DNA of 64,000 nt from Lichenicola sp965198575 (GCF_965198575.1 NZ_OZ240671.1:992001-1056000), one strand, 5' to 3'; shown: positions 39,001 to 50,572, counted from the first letter of the stretch. Translations and numbers: made by a program. Notes: generated by a model not told the origin, from the letters alone.

Positions 39001-39963
39001 ATGGGATTGCTCGTCGACGGCCACTGGCAGGACCAGTGGTATGAGACCCGGGACGGCCGCTTCGAGCGCCAGGACAGCCGGTTCCGGAGCTGGGTCACCG
39101 CCGATGGCAGCCCCGGCCCCACCGGCGAGGGCGGCTTCAAGGCCGAGCCCGGGCGCTATCACCTGTATGTGTCGCTGGCCTGCCCGTGGGCGCACCGCAC
39201 GCTGATCATGCGCCGCCTGAAGGGCCTGGAGCCGGCGATCGGCGTGTCGGTGACGCACTGGCTGATGGCCGAGAACGGCTGGACCTTCGAGCCCGGGCCG
39301 GGCGTGGTGGCGGACCCGGTGCTGGGTGCACGCTTCCTGCACGAGCTCTACACCGAGGCCGACCCGCACTATACCGGGCGCGTCACCGTGCCGGTGCTGT
39401 GGGACCTGGAGCGGCGCACCATCGTCTCCAACGAGAGCGCCGACATCGTGCGGATGCTCAACAGCGCCTTCGATGGCGTGGGGGCGGCACCTGGCGACTA
39501 CGCGCCGGCAGCCCTGCTCGGCGAGATCGATGCGGTCAACGCGCGCGTCTATGCGACGGTCAATAACGGGGTCTATCGGGCCGGCTTCGCCACCACCCAG
39601 GAGGCATACGAGGAGGCCGTGCTGGCGCTGTTCGAAAGCCTGGACTGGCTCGAGGAGCGGCTCGGTGGCCAGCCCTGGCTTGCCGGCGACGTCGCGACCG
39701 AGGCCGACATCCGCCTGTTCACGACGCTGATCCGCTTCGATCCGGTCTATCACGGACATTTCAAGTGCAACCTGCGCCGGATCGCGGACTACCCGCACCT
39801 CTCCAGACTTGCTCGCACGATCGCCGCCTGGCCGGGTGTTGCGGCCACGATCGACCTCGATCACATCAAACGGCATTATTATCAGAGCCATAAGACCATC
39901 AATCCGACCGGTATCGTGCCGCTCGGGCCCCGGCCCGGCCTCCTGGATTCACTGCCGGGCTGA
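39001..39963 (+). CDS. glutathionyl-hydroquinone reductase (GST Xi/omega-like)
   Basis: A 320-residue GST with the active site SLACPWAHRTLIMRRLKGLE: the CPWAH motif with the catalytic Cys. The N-terminal thioredoxin-like domain covers about residues 1-150 and the helical domain 160-310 (DIRLFTTLIRFDPVYHGHFKCNLRRI is typical of YqjG/PcpF). It reduces glutathionyl-hydroquinones with GSH, relieving quinone stress. It sits 4 bases after the molbindin stop, in the same direction, so the two are probably cotranscribed. Confidence 0.9.
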   Translation: MGLLVDGHWQDQWYETRDGRFERQDSRFRSWVTADGSPGPTGEGGFKAEPGRYHLYVSLACPWAHRTLIMRRLKGLEPAIGVSVTHWLMAENGWTFEPGPGVVADPVLGARFLHELYTEADPHYTGRVTVPVLWDLERRTIVSNESADIVRMLNSAFDGVGAAPGDYAPAALLGEIDAVNARVYATVNNGVYRAGFATTQEAYEEAVLALFESLDWLEERLGGQPWLAGDVATEADIRLFTTLIRFDPVYHGHFKCNLRRIADYPHLSRLARTIAAWPGVAATIDLDHIKRHYYQSHKTINPTGIVPLGPRPGLLDSLPG

Positions 39964-40059
39964 TCCACCGGCCGCAGCTCCCGTCGGCCGCATGCACCGA
40001 TGCGTTAACCTTTAGCGCCTAGACCCGAAGCCGTTCGACATGACGGCGACGGGACGAGC

Positions 40060-40611
40060 GTGCGCACATCCGGAAAATCGAGTTGCTGGTGGAGGTGTAG
40101 CCGCGTGCTGGCGGCGTTGCCCCTGCTTGGCAGCTCGCCCGCCGCAAGCGCCCAGCCCCCGAGCCTGCAGGACATGCAGCTGGCCGGGCGCGTGCTGCAT
40201 TTCCAGGCGGCCCAGCCTTCCGGGGCGATGGTGGTGGCGATCGCCTACAACGCCGCCGATCCGCAATCGCGTGACGAGGCGGCGGCGGTCCAGGCGCTGC
40301 TCGGAACCGGCCTCGGCGTCGACAACCTGATCCTGCAGCCGGTCCTCGTGGAGCAGCGCGAGCTCATCGGTCCCGCTGCCTACGACGCCATCTTCTCGGC
40401 CACGGGGGTCGATGCCGGCCTGCTCGGCGCTGCCCTCCGGGTGCGCCACATCCCCTGCCTCACCAGGCAACTGGAGCAGGTCCAGAGCGGCAGCTGCATC
40501 GTCGCGATCCGCTCGGCGCCGAGTGTCGGCATCGTCCTCAACACCGCAAACGCCGCAGCCTCGGGTGTGCGCTTCGCAACCGCGTTCCGCATGATGGTGG
40601 AAGAACCATGA
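40060..40611 (+). CDS. secreted YfiR-like protein, likely partner of the receptor/cyclase
   Basis: A 183-residue precursor. The GTG at 40060 gives a basic n-region and a hydrophobic core ending PAASA; a second in-frame GTG at 40105 has GGAGG upstream but would remove the n-region. The mature protein (LAGRVLHFQAA, GAMVVAIAYNAADP, YDAIFSATGVD, CLTRQLEQVQSGSCIVAI, VGIVLNTANAAASGVRF) has the alternating strand pattern of the periplasmic YfiR/DUF4154 group and two cysteines 14 residues apart. In YfiR systems this protein represses a diguanylate cyclase in the envelope. Its stop overlaps the TonB receptor ATG (ATGA, 40608-40611). Family assignment is tentative. Confidence 0.6.
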   Translation: MRTSGKSSCWWRCSRVLAALPLLGSSPAASAQPPSLQDMQLAGRVLHFQAAQPSGAMVVAIAYNAADPQSRDEAAAVQALLGTGLGVDNLILQPVLVEQRELIGPAAYDAIFSATGVDAGLLGAALRVRHIPCLTRQLEQVQSGSCIVAIRSAPSVGIVLNTANAAASGVRFATAFRMMVEEP

Positions 40612-42614
40612 CCTGTCTGTTCCTGCGGCTCCGCGTGAGCGTGCTGGTGTTCCTGGCGGCCATCCTTCTCGACATCCCCCGGGCAGCGCCCCAGGCGATC
40701 GACCAGACCGCCCTGGAAACGATGTTCGGCGAGCCGGTCACCACCTCTGCGACCGGCGAGCCGCAGCGGGCGAGCGAGGTGCCGTCCGAGATGACCATCA
40801 TCACGGCTGCCGACATTGCCCATGCCGGCGTCGACAACATCCCGGACATGCTGCGCTTCGTGCCCGGGGTGGATGTCCGCAGCTATGGGATGCAGGACGC
40901 CGCGGTCGGCATCCGCGGCTACAACACGGCGCTCAACCCGCGCGTGCTGGTACTGCTCGATGGCAGGCAGGTGTACCAGGACGGCTACGGCATGACCGTC
41001 TGGTCGCTGATCCCGGTGACGATGAACGAGATCCGCCAGATCGAGATCATCAAGGGACCGAACGCCGCGCTGTATGGCTTCAACGCGGTCAGCGGCGTCA
41101 TCAACATCATCACCTACGACCCGCTGCGCGACAAGGTGAACGCGGCGCGCGTCGATGGCGGCACCCAGAACCGCGCCTCGGGTGAAGTGGCCGGGACCGC
41201 GCAGATCGACAATCGGATCGGCATCCGGCTGTCCGCCAAGGGTTATCGATCCACCGAATTCCCTGATCCTCAGCAAACGACGGTCAGCGAGCAGCCACAT
41301 AGCGGAATGGTCGCCGCGGACGTTCGCCTGCAGGTCGACCCGAATGTGGAGTGGGACCTCTCCGCGTCGATTTCCAGCATCGATGGCGGCTACTACGTCG
41401 ATACCGGCCTGTTCATTCCGAGCGGGTTCAAGGCCAACAGCCTGCGCAGCCGGCTCTCCGACGACACCGCGATCGGGCTGCTGGAGCTCGACGCCTATCG
41501 CAACGAGGACCGCACCTCGCAGAACGGGTTGGGTATCGGCACCGCCTGGAAACAGGATGTCTCGATCATCCGCGCCGACGACCTGCTGAAGCTCGGCCGA
41601 CACACGCTGCGCGTCGCCGGCGAGTTCCGCGACAACGTGGCGTCCGGACAGCAATCGTTTGGCGGTCGCATCGGCTACACCGATTTCGCCGGGTCGATGA
41701 TGTGGGAGTGGCGGGTCCTGCCATGGCTGACGCTGACCAATGCCAGCCGCCTGGACGATCTTTCGCTCAGTCACCAGGGCAGGCAGTTCGTGGTCCCGGG
41801 CGCGGGCAACCTCTATCACGACACCCACATCCTCGAGCCGAGCTTCAACAGCGGCGTCGTCATGAAGCTCAGCGACTACGATGTCGTGCGACTGAGCAGC
41901 GCCCGGGCGGTACAACTGCCGAGCCTGGTCGATCTCGGCTACGTGCTGAATCTGGGCAGCACGGTCGTCGCCGGCAACTCCGGCCTGAAACCGTCGCCGG
42001 CGATGAACTACGAGCTCGATTACGATCACGCCCTGCCGTCGCTCGGCGCCACGGTCCGGCTGGCAGTTTTCGCGCAGCACACCGCGAGCAGCATCGGTTC
42101 GCCGTTCGGGTCCGGGCTCGTGCAGCTGCCGAACGGCACGGTGGTGTTCGCCGCGCGCAACTTCGGCAGCAGCAGCGAGGCCGGCGGCGAGCTCGGCATC
42201 AAGGGCCGCAGCGTCACCGGGTTGCGCTGGGAGCTGAGCTACTCCCTCGCCGCGGTGCATGACGACAGCACGCGCGCCGAACTCCTCGCAGCACCTTCGG
42301 TCAGCTACCAGCGGCAGACGCCGACCAGCTCCGTCATCATCGGTGGCGGCTATAGCTGGCGCCGCTTCGACTTCGACGCGCATCTGCGCTGGCAGTCGCA
42401 TTACGACGATTTCAGGCTCGTCATCGCCGATCTCGCCTTCAAGGAAGTCACGGTTCCGAACTACGTCACGCTCGATACCCGGATCGGCTACCGGGTGACC
42501 GACCGGATCGACGTCGCAGTGCTGGCGCAGCAATTGAATCGCCGGAGCATCGTGGAGACCGCCGGCCTGCCGGTCGCGCGGCAGGTCATCGGCAGCTTAC
42601 AGGTGCGGTTCTGA
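40608..42614 (+). CDS. TonB-dependent receptor
   Basis: A 668-residue outer-membrane receptor. A signal peptide (about residues 1-28) is followed by a short TonB-box-like region and the plug domain (residues 40-170: MTIITAADIAHAGVDNIPDMLRFVPGVDV, ...GIRGYNTALNPRVLVLLDGRQV, NEIRQIEIIKGPNAALYGFNAVSGVINI). The rest is a 22-strand barrel ending QVIGSLQVRF with the terminal aromatic residue needed for insertion. It should import a scarce ligand such as an iron complex, vitamin or oligosaccharide; the substrate is not visible. It is coupled to the YfiR-like gene and followed 55 bases later by a GGDEF/EAL gene. Confidence 0.92.
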   Translation: MTCLFLRLRVSVLVFLAAILLDIPRAAPQAIDQTALETMFGEPVTTSATGEPQRASEVPSEMTIITAADIAHAGVDNIPDMLRFVPGVDVRSYGMQDAAVGIRGYNTALNPRVLVLLDGRQVYQDGYGMTVWSLIPVTMNEIRQIEIIKGPNAALYGFNAVSGVINIITYDPLRDKVNAARVDGGTQNRASGEVAGTAQIDNRIGIRLSAKGYRSTEFPDPQQTTVSEQPHSGMVAADVRLQVDPNVEWDLSASISSIDGGYYVDTGLFIPSGFKANSLRSRLSDDTAIGLLELDAYRNEDRTSQNGLGIGTAWKQDVSIIRADDLLKLGRHTLRVAGEFRDNVASGQQSFGGRIGYTDFAGSMMWEWRVLPWLTLTNASRLDDLSLSHQGRQFVVPGAGNLYHDTHILEPSFNSGVVMKLSDYDVVRLSSARAVQLPSLVDLGYVLNLGSTVVAGNSGLKPSPAMNYELDYDHALPSLGATVRLAVFAQHTASSIGSPFGSGLVQLPNGTVVFAARNFGSSSEAGGELGIKGRSVTGLRWELSYSLAAVHDDSTRAELLAAPSVSYQRQTPTSSVIIGGGYSWRRFDFDAHLRWQSHYDDFRLVIADLAFKEVTVPNYVTLDTRIGYRVTDRIDVAVLAQQLNRRSIVETAGLPVARQVIGSLQVRF

Positions 42615-42669
42615 TGCCGGGCAGGCATTCCCCGCAGCCGCGCCCGGCGCCGCCGATCGGACCGCGCCC

Positions 42670-45057
42670 GTGATCCACCTGCTGGCCGGGCTGTTGCGTG
42701 CCCATGATCCGGTATTGTCGGCGCTGGTGGTGCTCGAGGCGCTGCTCGGCAGTGCGGCCGGCGTCGCCCTGCTGGGCCTGCAGTCGCCTGCCGGCAGATG
42801 GGCCGTCAGGCGCGCCGTGCTGTTCGGCTGCGCTGTGGCGGCAACCTCGTGGCTGTCGTTCGTCACCGCACTTGCCGGCACCTACCCGAAGCTCAGCCTG
42901 GCGGTACCGCTCGACTCGGCACTCCCGGCGGTGGCGATCTCGCTGCTTGCCAGCATCTCGGCCGGCATCATCCAGCAGCGCGGCGCCCGGTCGGCCCGCA
43001 ACGCGATGCTCGCCGGCTCGCTGCTGGCATGCGGCTTCTCCTGCATGCTGTTCATCGGCATGGCCGGGTTGGTACGCCCGTTCCAGATCGCCTACGACCT
43101 GACCGCGGTGCTGATCGTCATGACGCTCGGGGCCGCCCTGTGCGGGTTGGCGCTGCGTGAGATGGGCAACACCGAGCGCCGCCATCGCCGCCTGGTCGCG
43201 AGCGGACTGATCGCGATCGCGATCAACATCCTGGCGCTGGGCTCGCTTGCCGCCATCCTGCCGTTCGATGCCTGGCTTGCGACGGTCCTGCAGACCGACG
43301 ACCTGGCTTCGTCGCCGATCGCCATCATCATTGCCGCCGAGGCGGTGGGCGTGCTGGCGCTGGGCCTGTCCGGCTCGCTGCTCGACAACCGCGTCGCCGC
43401 CCGCGGCCGCATGGAGTCCGATCGCTTCCGCCAGCTTGCCGACAGCGCGTTCGAGGGCATCCTGATCCATCGCGACGATCGCATCCTCGACGGCAACAGG
43501 AGCCTCGCCGCCCTGCTCGGCGTTCCCCTTGGCGCGTTGCGCGCGAGCCCGATGTCGCGCTTCCTGCTGCCTGACTCCGACCTACGGCTCTGGACGTCGG
43601 AGGGTGGCGCCGCCGTCGAGACCGACATCGTGGCTGCCGATGGCAGCATCTGCCCAGTCGAGATCCTGTCGCGCATCATCAGCTACCAGGGTGGCTCGGC
43701 GGTGGTGACCGCACTCCGCGACGTGCGCGAGCGGCGCATCTCGGAGGAGCGGATCCGGTTTCTCGCCCATCACGACGTGCTGACCGAATTGCCGAACCGC
43801 GCGATGCTGAGCGCCCGGCTGGAGCATGCGCTGCCGCTGGCTGCCCGCTCGGGCGTGCCGCTCGCGGTGCTGTGCCTCGATCTCGACGGCTTCAAGATGG
43901 TGAACGATACGCTCGGCCATGCTGCCGGCGACCAGCTTCTCGTCCAGGTGGCGGGCCGGTTGCGACAGACGCTCCGCTCGACCGATTTCGTGGCGCGCCT
44001 GGGCGGCGACGAGTTCATCGTGGTGCAGACCACCGGCGGCCATCCGGACGAGCCGGCGGCCCATCTCGCGCGACGCATCGTCGATGGCTTCGTGCCGGGG
44101 TTCCGGATCGATGGGACGGACGTCAATGTCGGTGTCAGCATCGGCATTGCGGTATTTCCCGATGACGGCGCCGACGCCGCGTCGCTGATGAAGAATGCCG
44201 ACATCGCCCTGTATCATGCCAAGGAGCACGCCCGCGGCTGGTTCTGCCAGTTCAGGATCGGCATCGACCAGGCGCTGCACGAACGTCGGCAGATGGAGCA
44301 GGATCTCCGGACCGCGTTGCAGAACAACGAGTTCACGCTCAGTTTCCAACCGGTCTTCGGCAGCGACCTGGCGGTGATCGCGTTCGAGGCGCTGCTGCGC
44401 TGGACGCATCCGACGCAGGGGCCGATCTCGCCTGCCCGGTTCATCCCGGTCGCGGAAGCCTCCGGGCTGATCATTCCGCTCGGCGAATGGGTCATGCGGA
44501 CCGCGTGCAGCGAGGCGATGTCCTGGAAGCAGCCCTGCCGGATCGCCGTGAACCTGTCGCCGGCGCAGTTCGTCCTGGGCGACCTGCAGGCGACCGTCAC
44601 CGCCATGCTCGCCGAGACCGGGCTTGCCCCGCATCGCCTGGAACTCGAGATCACCGAGGGTGTGCTGATGGACAACAACGAGAGTGCGATGCACGCGTTG
44701 TCGGATCTGCGTGCACTCGGCGTGAGGCTGGCACTCGATGATTTCGGGACCGGCTTTTCCAGCCTGTCCTATCTGCAGCGCTTCTCGTTCGACACCCTCA
44801 AGATCGACCGCTCGTTCGTCCAGCGACTGGAATCAAGCGTGGACACGCGTGCCATCGTCAACGCCATCATCTCCATGAGCCGCGAGCTCGGGATCGCCGT
44901 GACCGCCGAGGGCGTGGAGACACAGGCGCAGTTCGATCTGCTGGCGGCGCAAGGCTGCGACGCATTCCAGGGCTTCCTGCTCGGCTTCCCGATGGCACAG
45001 AACACCGTGGCGCCGTTCCTGCTGCGGCGCCTCATGGCCGAGCGGGACGCGGCGTAG
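42670..45057 (+). CDS. MHYT-like/PAS/GGDEF/EAL c-di-GMP protein
   Basis: A 795-residue membrane protein. Residues 1-240 hold seven to eight hydrophobic helices like an MHYT sensor, although the His of the MHYT motif is not seen (FIGMAGLV only). A PAS domain follows (about 245-365, RFRQLADSAFEGILIHRDDRI), then GGDEF (about 370-530: RLGGDEF intact, with the inhibitory RSTD I-site five residues upstream) and EAL (about 545-790: FEALLRW, ITEGVLMDN, DDFGTGFSSLSYL, AEGVE intact). It can potentially both make and degrade c-di-GMP. It lies behind the YfiR-like and TonB-receptor genes and probably transduces their signal. Confidence 0.93.
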   Translation: MIHLLAGLLRAHDPVLSALVVLEALLGSAAGVALLGLQSPAGRWAVRRAVLFGCAVAATSWLSFVTALAGTYPKLSLAVPLDSALPAVAISLLASISAGIIQQRGARSARNAMLAGSLLACGFSCMLFIGMAGLVRPFQIAYDLTAVLIVMTLGAALCGLALREMGNTERRHRRLVASGLIAIAINILALGSLAAILPFDAWLATVLQTDDLASSPIAIIIAAEAVGVLALGLSGSLLDNRVAARGRMESDRFRQLADSAFEGILIHRDDRILDGNRSLAALLGVPLGALRASPMSRFLLPDSDLRLWTSEGGAAVETDIVAADGSICPVEILSRIISYQGGSAVVTALRDVRERRISEERIRFLAHHDVLTELPNRAMLSARLEHALPLAARSGVPLAVLCLDLDGFKMVNDTLGHAAGDQLLVQVAGRLRQTLRSTDFVARLGGDEFIVVQTTGGHPDEPAAHLARRIVDGFVPGFRIDGTDVNVGVSIGIAVFPDDGADAASLMKNADIALYHAKEHARGWFCQFRIGIDQALHERRQMEQDLRTALQNNEFTLSFQPVFGSDLAVIAFEALLRWTHPTQGPISPARFIPVAEASGLIIPLGEWVMRTACSEAMSWKQPCRIAVNLSPAQFVLGDLQATVTAMLAETGLAPHRLELEITEGVLMDNNESAMHALSDLRALGVRLALDDFGTGFSSLSYLQRFSFDTLKIDRSFVQRLESSVDTRAIVNAIISMSRELGIAVTAEGVETQAQFDLLAAQGCDAFQGFLLGFPMAQNTVAPFLLRRLMAERDAA

Positions 45058-45066
45058 CGATTGGCG

Positions 45067-46022
45067 CTACCGGCGGTTCACCGACACGGCGAGGATGATG
45101 ATGGCGCCCTTGATGATCTCCTGGATGGTCGTGGAGAAGCCCATCACCAGCAGCCCGAAGCCGATCACGCCGATGAATATGGCGCCGACCACCGAACCCA
45201 GAATGGTGCCGTAGCCGCCGAACAGGCTGGTGCCGCCGATGATCACCGCGGCGATCACGTCGAGCTCCAGCCCGACGCCCATGTTCGGGTTGCCGGCGCC
45301 GCTACGGGCCGCCAGCATCATGCCGGCCAGCGACGCGGACATGCTGCACAGCACGAAGCTCCACACCTTGATCCGCCCGACCCCGATGCCGGTGAAGCTG
45401 GCCGCGATCGCATTGCCGCCACAGGCGAACACCCGCCGCCCGAACAGCGAGAAATGCAGCAGGAAGACGCCGATCAGCACGGTGACGACGGTCCACCAGA
45501 TCGGCATCGGCACGCCGGCGATCTGGCCGTTCCAGAATGTCGTGCTGAGCAGGTCATCGACGATCGGCACCGGCATGGTGTCGGTCAGCGTCATCGCCCC
45601 GCCTGAAAACACGCTCAGCATGCCGAGCGTGACCAGGAAGGAGGGGATCCGCAGCCGCGTCACCAGCAGCCCGTTGACCGCGCCGATCACCGCTCCCATC
45701 AGCAGCGTCAGCAGCGCCGCTGCCCAGGCCGGGACGTTCGCCTGCGCCAGCATCGCCACGATCATGCCCGAGAAGCTGGCGACCGAGCCCACCGACAGGT
45801 CGATCTCGCCCGACACGATGACGAAGGTCATGCCAACCGCGATCACCGAGACGATGGCGGTGATGCGCAGGATCGCCCCCGCCGTCGCCATGGAGGCGAA
45901 GTTCGGCGCCACGATCAGGAAGAACAGCGTGACGAAGCCGAAAATCACGTAGGTGACGTGGTCGGCGAGCAGCCTGCGGATGGCCTGGCCGGCGGATGGG
46001 GTGCGCTGCAGGGCGGTGGTGG

Positions 46023-46026
<4 letters not shown>
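45067..46026 (-). CDS. ribose-type ABC transporter permease
   Basis: A 319-residue inner-membrane permease with about ten helices. ALLTLLMGAVIGAVNGLLVTRLRIPSFLVTLGML is the family EAA-like core, and GEIDLSVGSVASFSG and GGTSLFGGYGTILGSVVGAIFIG are characteristic of the RbsC/XylH group. It forms the channel of a sugar or sugar-alcohol importer with the ATPase and binding protein. The ATG overlaps the ATPase stop (ATGA, 46023-46026). The gene converges with the GGDEF/EAL gene (9 bases between stops). Confidence 0.93.
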
Positions 46027-47612
<1,586 letters not shown>

Positions 47613-47646
47613 GCAGCCTAGCCCTCGGTCCGGCCCACCGGCGCGC

Positions 47647-48810
47647 CTAGAAGCACTGGCCCTTGCAGACCTTGACCAGCGACGCCGGCGGCTCCTCCTT
47701 GGTGACGTCCTTGAGCGCGCTGAGCAGGTTCAGCTTGGTGACCTGCAGCGTCGGCACCTCGATATAGGGAGCCACCTTCAATCCGAGCAAGGCATACGCG
47801 GCAGACTTCGCCTCGGCCACGCCCTGGTCGTACGGCCGCTGCGAGCCGATTGCGGAGATCTCGCCGCGCGCCACGTAATAGGCGCTGTCGGTGGCGAGGT
47901 CGTTGGTGGTGACGACGATGTTGCGCCCGAGAGTTTTTGCCGCCGCGACGACCTGTTCCGCCGGCGTATCCCAGGCCACGAAAATACCCTTGAGGTTGGG
48001 GTGCGCCGTCATCATCGCGGTCGCGACGCCATAGGCCTTTTCCGGAGTGGCGAACGTGGATGTCTCGACGAGCTTCACGTCGGGCAGCTGCTCCAGCGCC
48101 TTCAGCATGCCGACCTTGCGCGCGGCCACGGAATAATAATAGTCGTACACCAGCGTGATGAAGCCGATCTCGCCCTTGTTGCCGATGCGGCTCGCGAGCT
48201 CCCGGGTGGCGAACATCGCGTTGCTCTGGTTGTCGGACGCCGTGACCGAGACGTAGTCCTTGCCCGGCGTCATATCGACCGCGACGTTATCCATGAACAC
48301 CAGCTTGATGCCGGCGGCGGCGGCCTTCTTGTATGCGGCAGATTCGCCGAGCGGGTCGAGCGGCACGGAGAAGATCACGTCCGGCTTGCGCGCGATGACC
48401 TCCTCGAGGTCGCTGATCTGCTTGCCAGGCAGGAATTTCGCGTTCGTCGTGGCGACGACATTGATCCCGAAACCGGCCAACGTCTGGGTGATGCCCTTCA
48501 CCTGCAGCATCGGCCAACCGGCATCCATCGTCTGCATGACGATGCCCGCGGTGTAATGGCCGGCCTTGAGCTTGGCGATCTGATCAGGGGTGAAGGTCAG
48601 CGAGTCCGGCGAGGAAGCCGGCGCGCCCTGCGGATATCCCGGCACTTTCTGGCCGAACGGCGAGAGCGGCGGCGGCTGCATCAGCGCCTTTGCCGCCGGC
48701 GGGATATTATCGGGCCAGGAATAATTGTCTGCCGCGTTTGCAGTCGCTGCTGTCGCCAGCAGGCCTGCGCAGAACAGCCCCGAAAGGCCGGCTCGATTGA
48801 TGATGCTCAT
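47647..48810 (-). CDS. sugar ABC transporter substrate-binding protein
   Basis: A 387-residue periplasmic protein with a signal peptide ending ANAAD. The mature part is a type-I periplasmic binding protein (HYTAGIVMQTMDAGWPMLQVKG, PDVIFSVPLDP, IKLVFMDNVAVD, NPNLKGIFVAWDTPAEQVV-type segments) of the ribose/rhamnose-like group. Two extra cysteines lie near the C-terminus (KVCKGQCF), an uncommon ending. It is first in the transporter operon (binding protein-ATPase-permease), 34 bases from the ATPase. The ligand is likely a pentose, hexose or sugar alcohol; the zinc dehydrogenase upstream favours a polyol. Confidence 0.9.
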   Translation of the reverse strand: MSIINRAGLSGLFCAGLLATAATANAADNYSWPDNIPPAAKALMQPPPLSPFGQKVPGYPQGAPASSPDSLTFTPDQIAKLKAGHYTAGIVMQTMDAGWPMLQVKGITQTLAGFGINVVATTNAKFLPGKQISDLEEVIARKPDVIFSVPLDPLGESAAYKKAAAAGIKLVFMDNVAVDMTPGKDYVSVTASDNQSNAMFATRELASRIGNKGEIGFITLVYDYYYSVAARKVGMLKALEQLPDVKLVETSTFATPEKAYGVATAMMTAHPNLKGIFVAWDTPAEQVVAAAKTLGRNIVVTTNDLATDSAYYVARGEISAIGSQRPYDQGVAEAKSAAYALLGLKVAPYIEVPTLQVTKLNLLSALKDVTKEEPPASLVKVCKGQCF

Positions 48811-48894
48811 GACGTTCCCGATCGTTTCTGGTTTTTATGAAATCGAAGCCTAAAGAGGGTCTTGTCGCCGCGCCATGCTTTTCATGCGGCCCTG

Positions 48895-49395
48895 TCACTC
48901 ACCGGCTCTGCTGGCCTTGGTCGATACCGGCACCGGCCCGTTCTGCCGGAAGGCGTGCCAGGCCAGGATACTGTCGGCCAGGAACGCCAGCAGCGAGCCG
49001 ATCGTGCAGCCGAGCGCCAGCCCGAACAGGCCGATCAGCCACTGCGCGACGTTCGAGCCCTTCACGTCGCCGAGGAAAAGTATGAACACCGAGCCGCAGG
49101 TCGCCGCCCCGCCGCATGCCCCGAGCACGATCGACAGGTCGAGCGCGAACACGCGGTTGGCTAGGCGTTTCATGTGCCAGTGCAGTCTCGCCGCCTCGTC
49201 CGGCTGCACCTGGCCCTCGAGCAGCTCGGCCAGTCGCCCCGCATGATCCCGCACCCTGGCGAGCCTGGTGTTGAACAGGGCGAGCAGCGTGCCGATGCCG
49301 TTGAGCAGGAAGATCGGCGTGAGCGCGGTCTGGACGATGTGGGCGGCGGCACCCGCGGGATCGTCCGAAAGCATGCCAAGACCGGAGAGAGCCAT
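48895..49395 (-). CDS. DUF2721 family membrane protein
   Basis: A 166-residue membrane protein. IVQTALTPIFLLNGIGTLLALFNTRLARVRD in the first half is the DUF2721 hallmark; the polar stretch RLAELLEGQ(V)QPDEAARLHWHMKRLANR is followed by two more helices (ALDLSIVLGACGGAATCGSVFILFL and WLIGLFGLALGCTIGSLLAFL). The family's function is unknown. Start ATG 49395 (MALSGLG); a GTG at 49407 is also in frame. It lies between the transporter operon and the divergent dehydrogenase gene. Confidence 0.85.
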   Translation of the reverse strand: MALSGLGMLSDDPAGAAAHIVQTALTPIFLLNGIGTLLALFNTRLARVRDHAGRLAELLEGQVQPDEAARLHWHMKRLANRVFALDLSIVLGACGGAATCGSVFILFLGDVKGSNVAQWLIGLFGLALGCTIGSLLAFLADSILAWHAFRQNGPVPVSTKASRAGE

Positions 49396-49546
49396 GTGCG
49401 GTTCCACGTTGCGGCGGCGCCGGAGCAGCCGGCCGCCAAGACATCACATGAGTGAGGTCGCCGCGCCAGGGGGCGACTGGTCCGGCGTTGACGACCGGGG
49501 AGGATGCGCGCTCAGACTTGCCGCAAAAGAGCACGAGGGACGATCC

Positions 49547-50572
49547 ATGAAAGCCATCCTCTATGACGCGCCGCGCTCGTTCAGCTATCGCGACATGCCG
49601 GAGCCCACGATCGATGACGACGAGGTGCTGATCCGTGTCCGGGCCTGCGGCGTGTGCGGCACCGACCTGCATATCCACGAGGGCGAGTTCGGTCCGCGCT
49701 TTCCGCTTGTCCCGGGACACGAGTTCGCCGGCGAGATCGCCGCGGTCGGTGCCCGCGCCGGGACTTGGCGCACCGGTGACCGCGTGGTGGCGAACTGCAA
49801 CCGTGCCTGCGGGCACTGCTTCTTCTGCCGTCGCGGGGAAGCGCTGCATTGCGAAACCCTTAAGGCGTACGGCATCCAGATGGATGGCGGCTTCGCGGAA
49901 TACCTCAAGGTGAAAGCGGCCGACGTCTTCCCGGTGTCCGGGCTGTCGTGGCGCGAGGCGATCATGGTGGAGCCGACCGCGTGTGCTGTTCACGGCATGG
50001 ATATCCTGGCCGTGCGCCCGGGCTCGGACGTGCTGATGTTCGGCGCCGGTCCGACGGGACAGGTGCTGGCACAGCTGCTCAAGCATAACGGCGCGACCCG
50101 GCTGACGGTAGCCGCCCCGGCCGGCCCGAAACTCGACCTCGCGGCGCGGCTGTCGGCGGATCGTGTCGTTGCGGTGGACCGGAACGACCCGGAGCTGCAC
50201 CGCAAGGCGCTGCGCGACATCAGCCCGAACGGCTTCGATTATGTGGTGGAAGCCACCGGGGCGGCGGCGATGTGTGCGGAAGCGGTGCACCAGGTGCGTC
50301 GCGGCGGCACGGTGCTGATCTACGGCGTGTATCCGGAACCGGCGACATTCCCGGTGAACCCGTTCGACGTGTTCCGTAACGAGATCACCATCAAGGGTTC
50401 CTTCGCGCAGATCCACGATTTCGGCCGCTCGCTGGCGTATCTGGAAAGCGGCCAGGTGAAAGTCGGAGAGATCGTTACCGACGATTTCGAATTGAAGGAC
50501 TGGGGTGCCGCGTTGGACAACGCATGGGCACGCCGCGGCATCAAGTCGGTAATGATCCCGCCAGGGTCTTGA
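49547..50572 (+). CDS. zinc-dependent alcohol dehydrogenase, polyol/sugar type
   Basis: A 341-residue medium-chain dehydrogenase. Catalytic zinc ligands are expected at Cys37 (CGVCGTD), His58 and Glu59 (PGHEF); structural zinc cysteines are Cys88, 91, 94 and 102 (ACGHCFFCRRGEALHC). The Rossmann motif is VLMFGAGPTGQVLAQLL. The group includes sorbitol, arabitol, threonine and similar NAD(P)-dependent polyol dehydrogenases, and KGSFAQIHDFGRSLAYL is typical. GAGGGA precedes the ATG. It is divergent from the ribose-type importer (with DUF2721 between), so it probably oxidises the imported sugar alcohol; the substrate is not proven. Confidence 0.88.
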   Translation: MKAILYDAPRSFSYRDMPEPTIDDDEVLIRVRACGVCGTDLHIHEGEFGPRFPLVPGHEFAGEIAAVGARAGTWRTGDRVVANCNRACGHCFFCRRGEALHCETLKAYGIQMDGGFAEYLKVKAADVFPVSGLSWREAIMVEPTACAVHGMDILAVRPGSDVLMFGAGPTGQVLAQLLKHNGATRLTVAAPAGPKLDLAARLSADRVVAVDRNDPELHRKALRDISPNGFDYVVEATGAAAMCAEAVHQVRRGGTVLIYGVYPEPATFPVNPFDVFRNEITIKGSFAQIHDFGRSLAYLESGQVKVGEIVTDDFELKDWGAALDNAWARRGIKSVMIPPGS

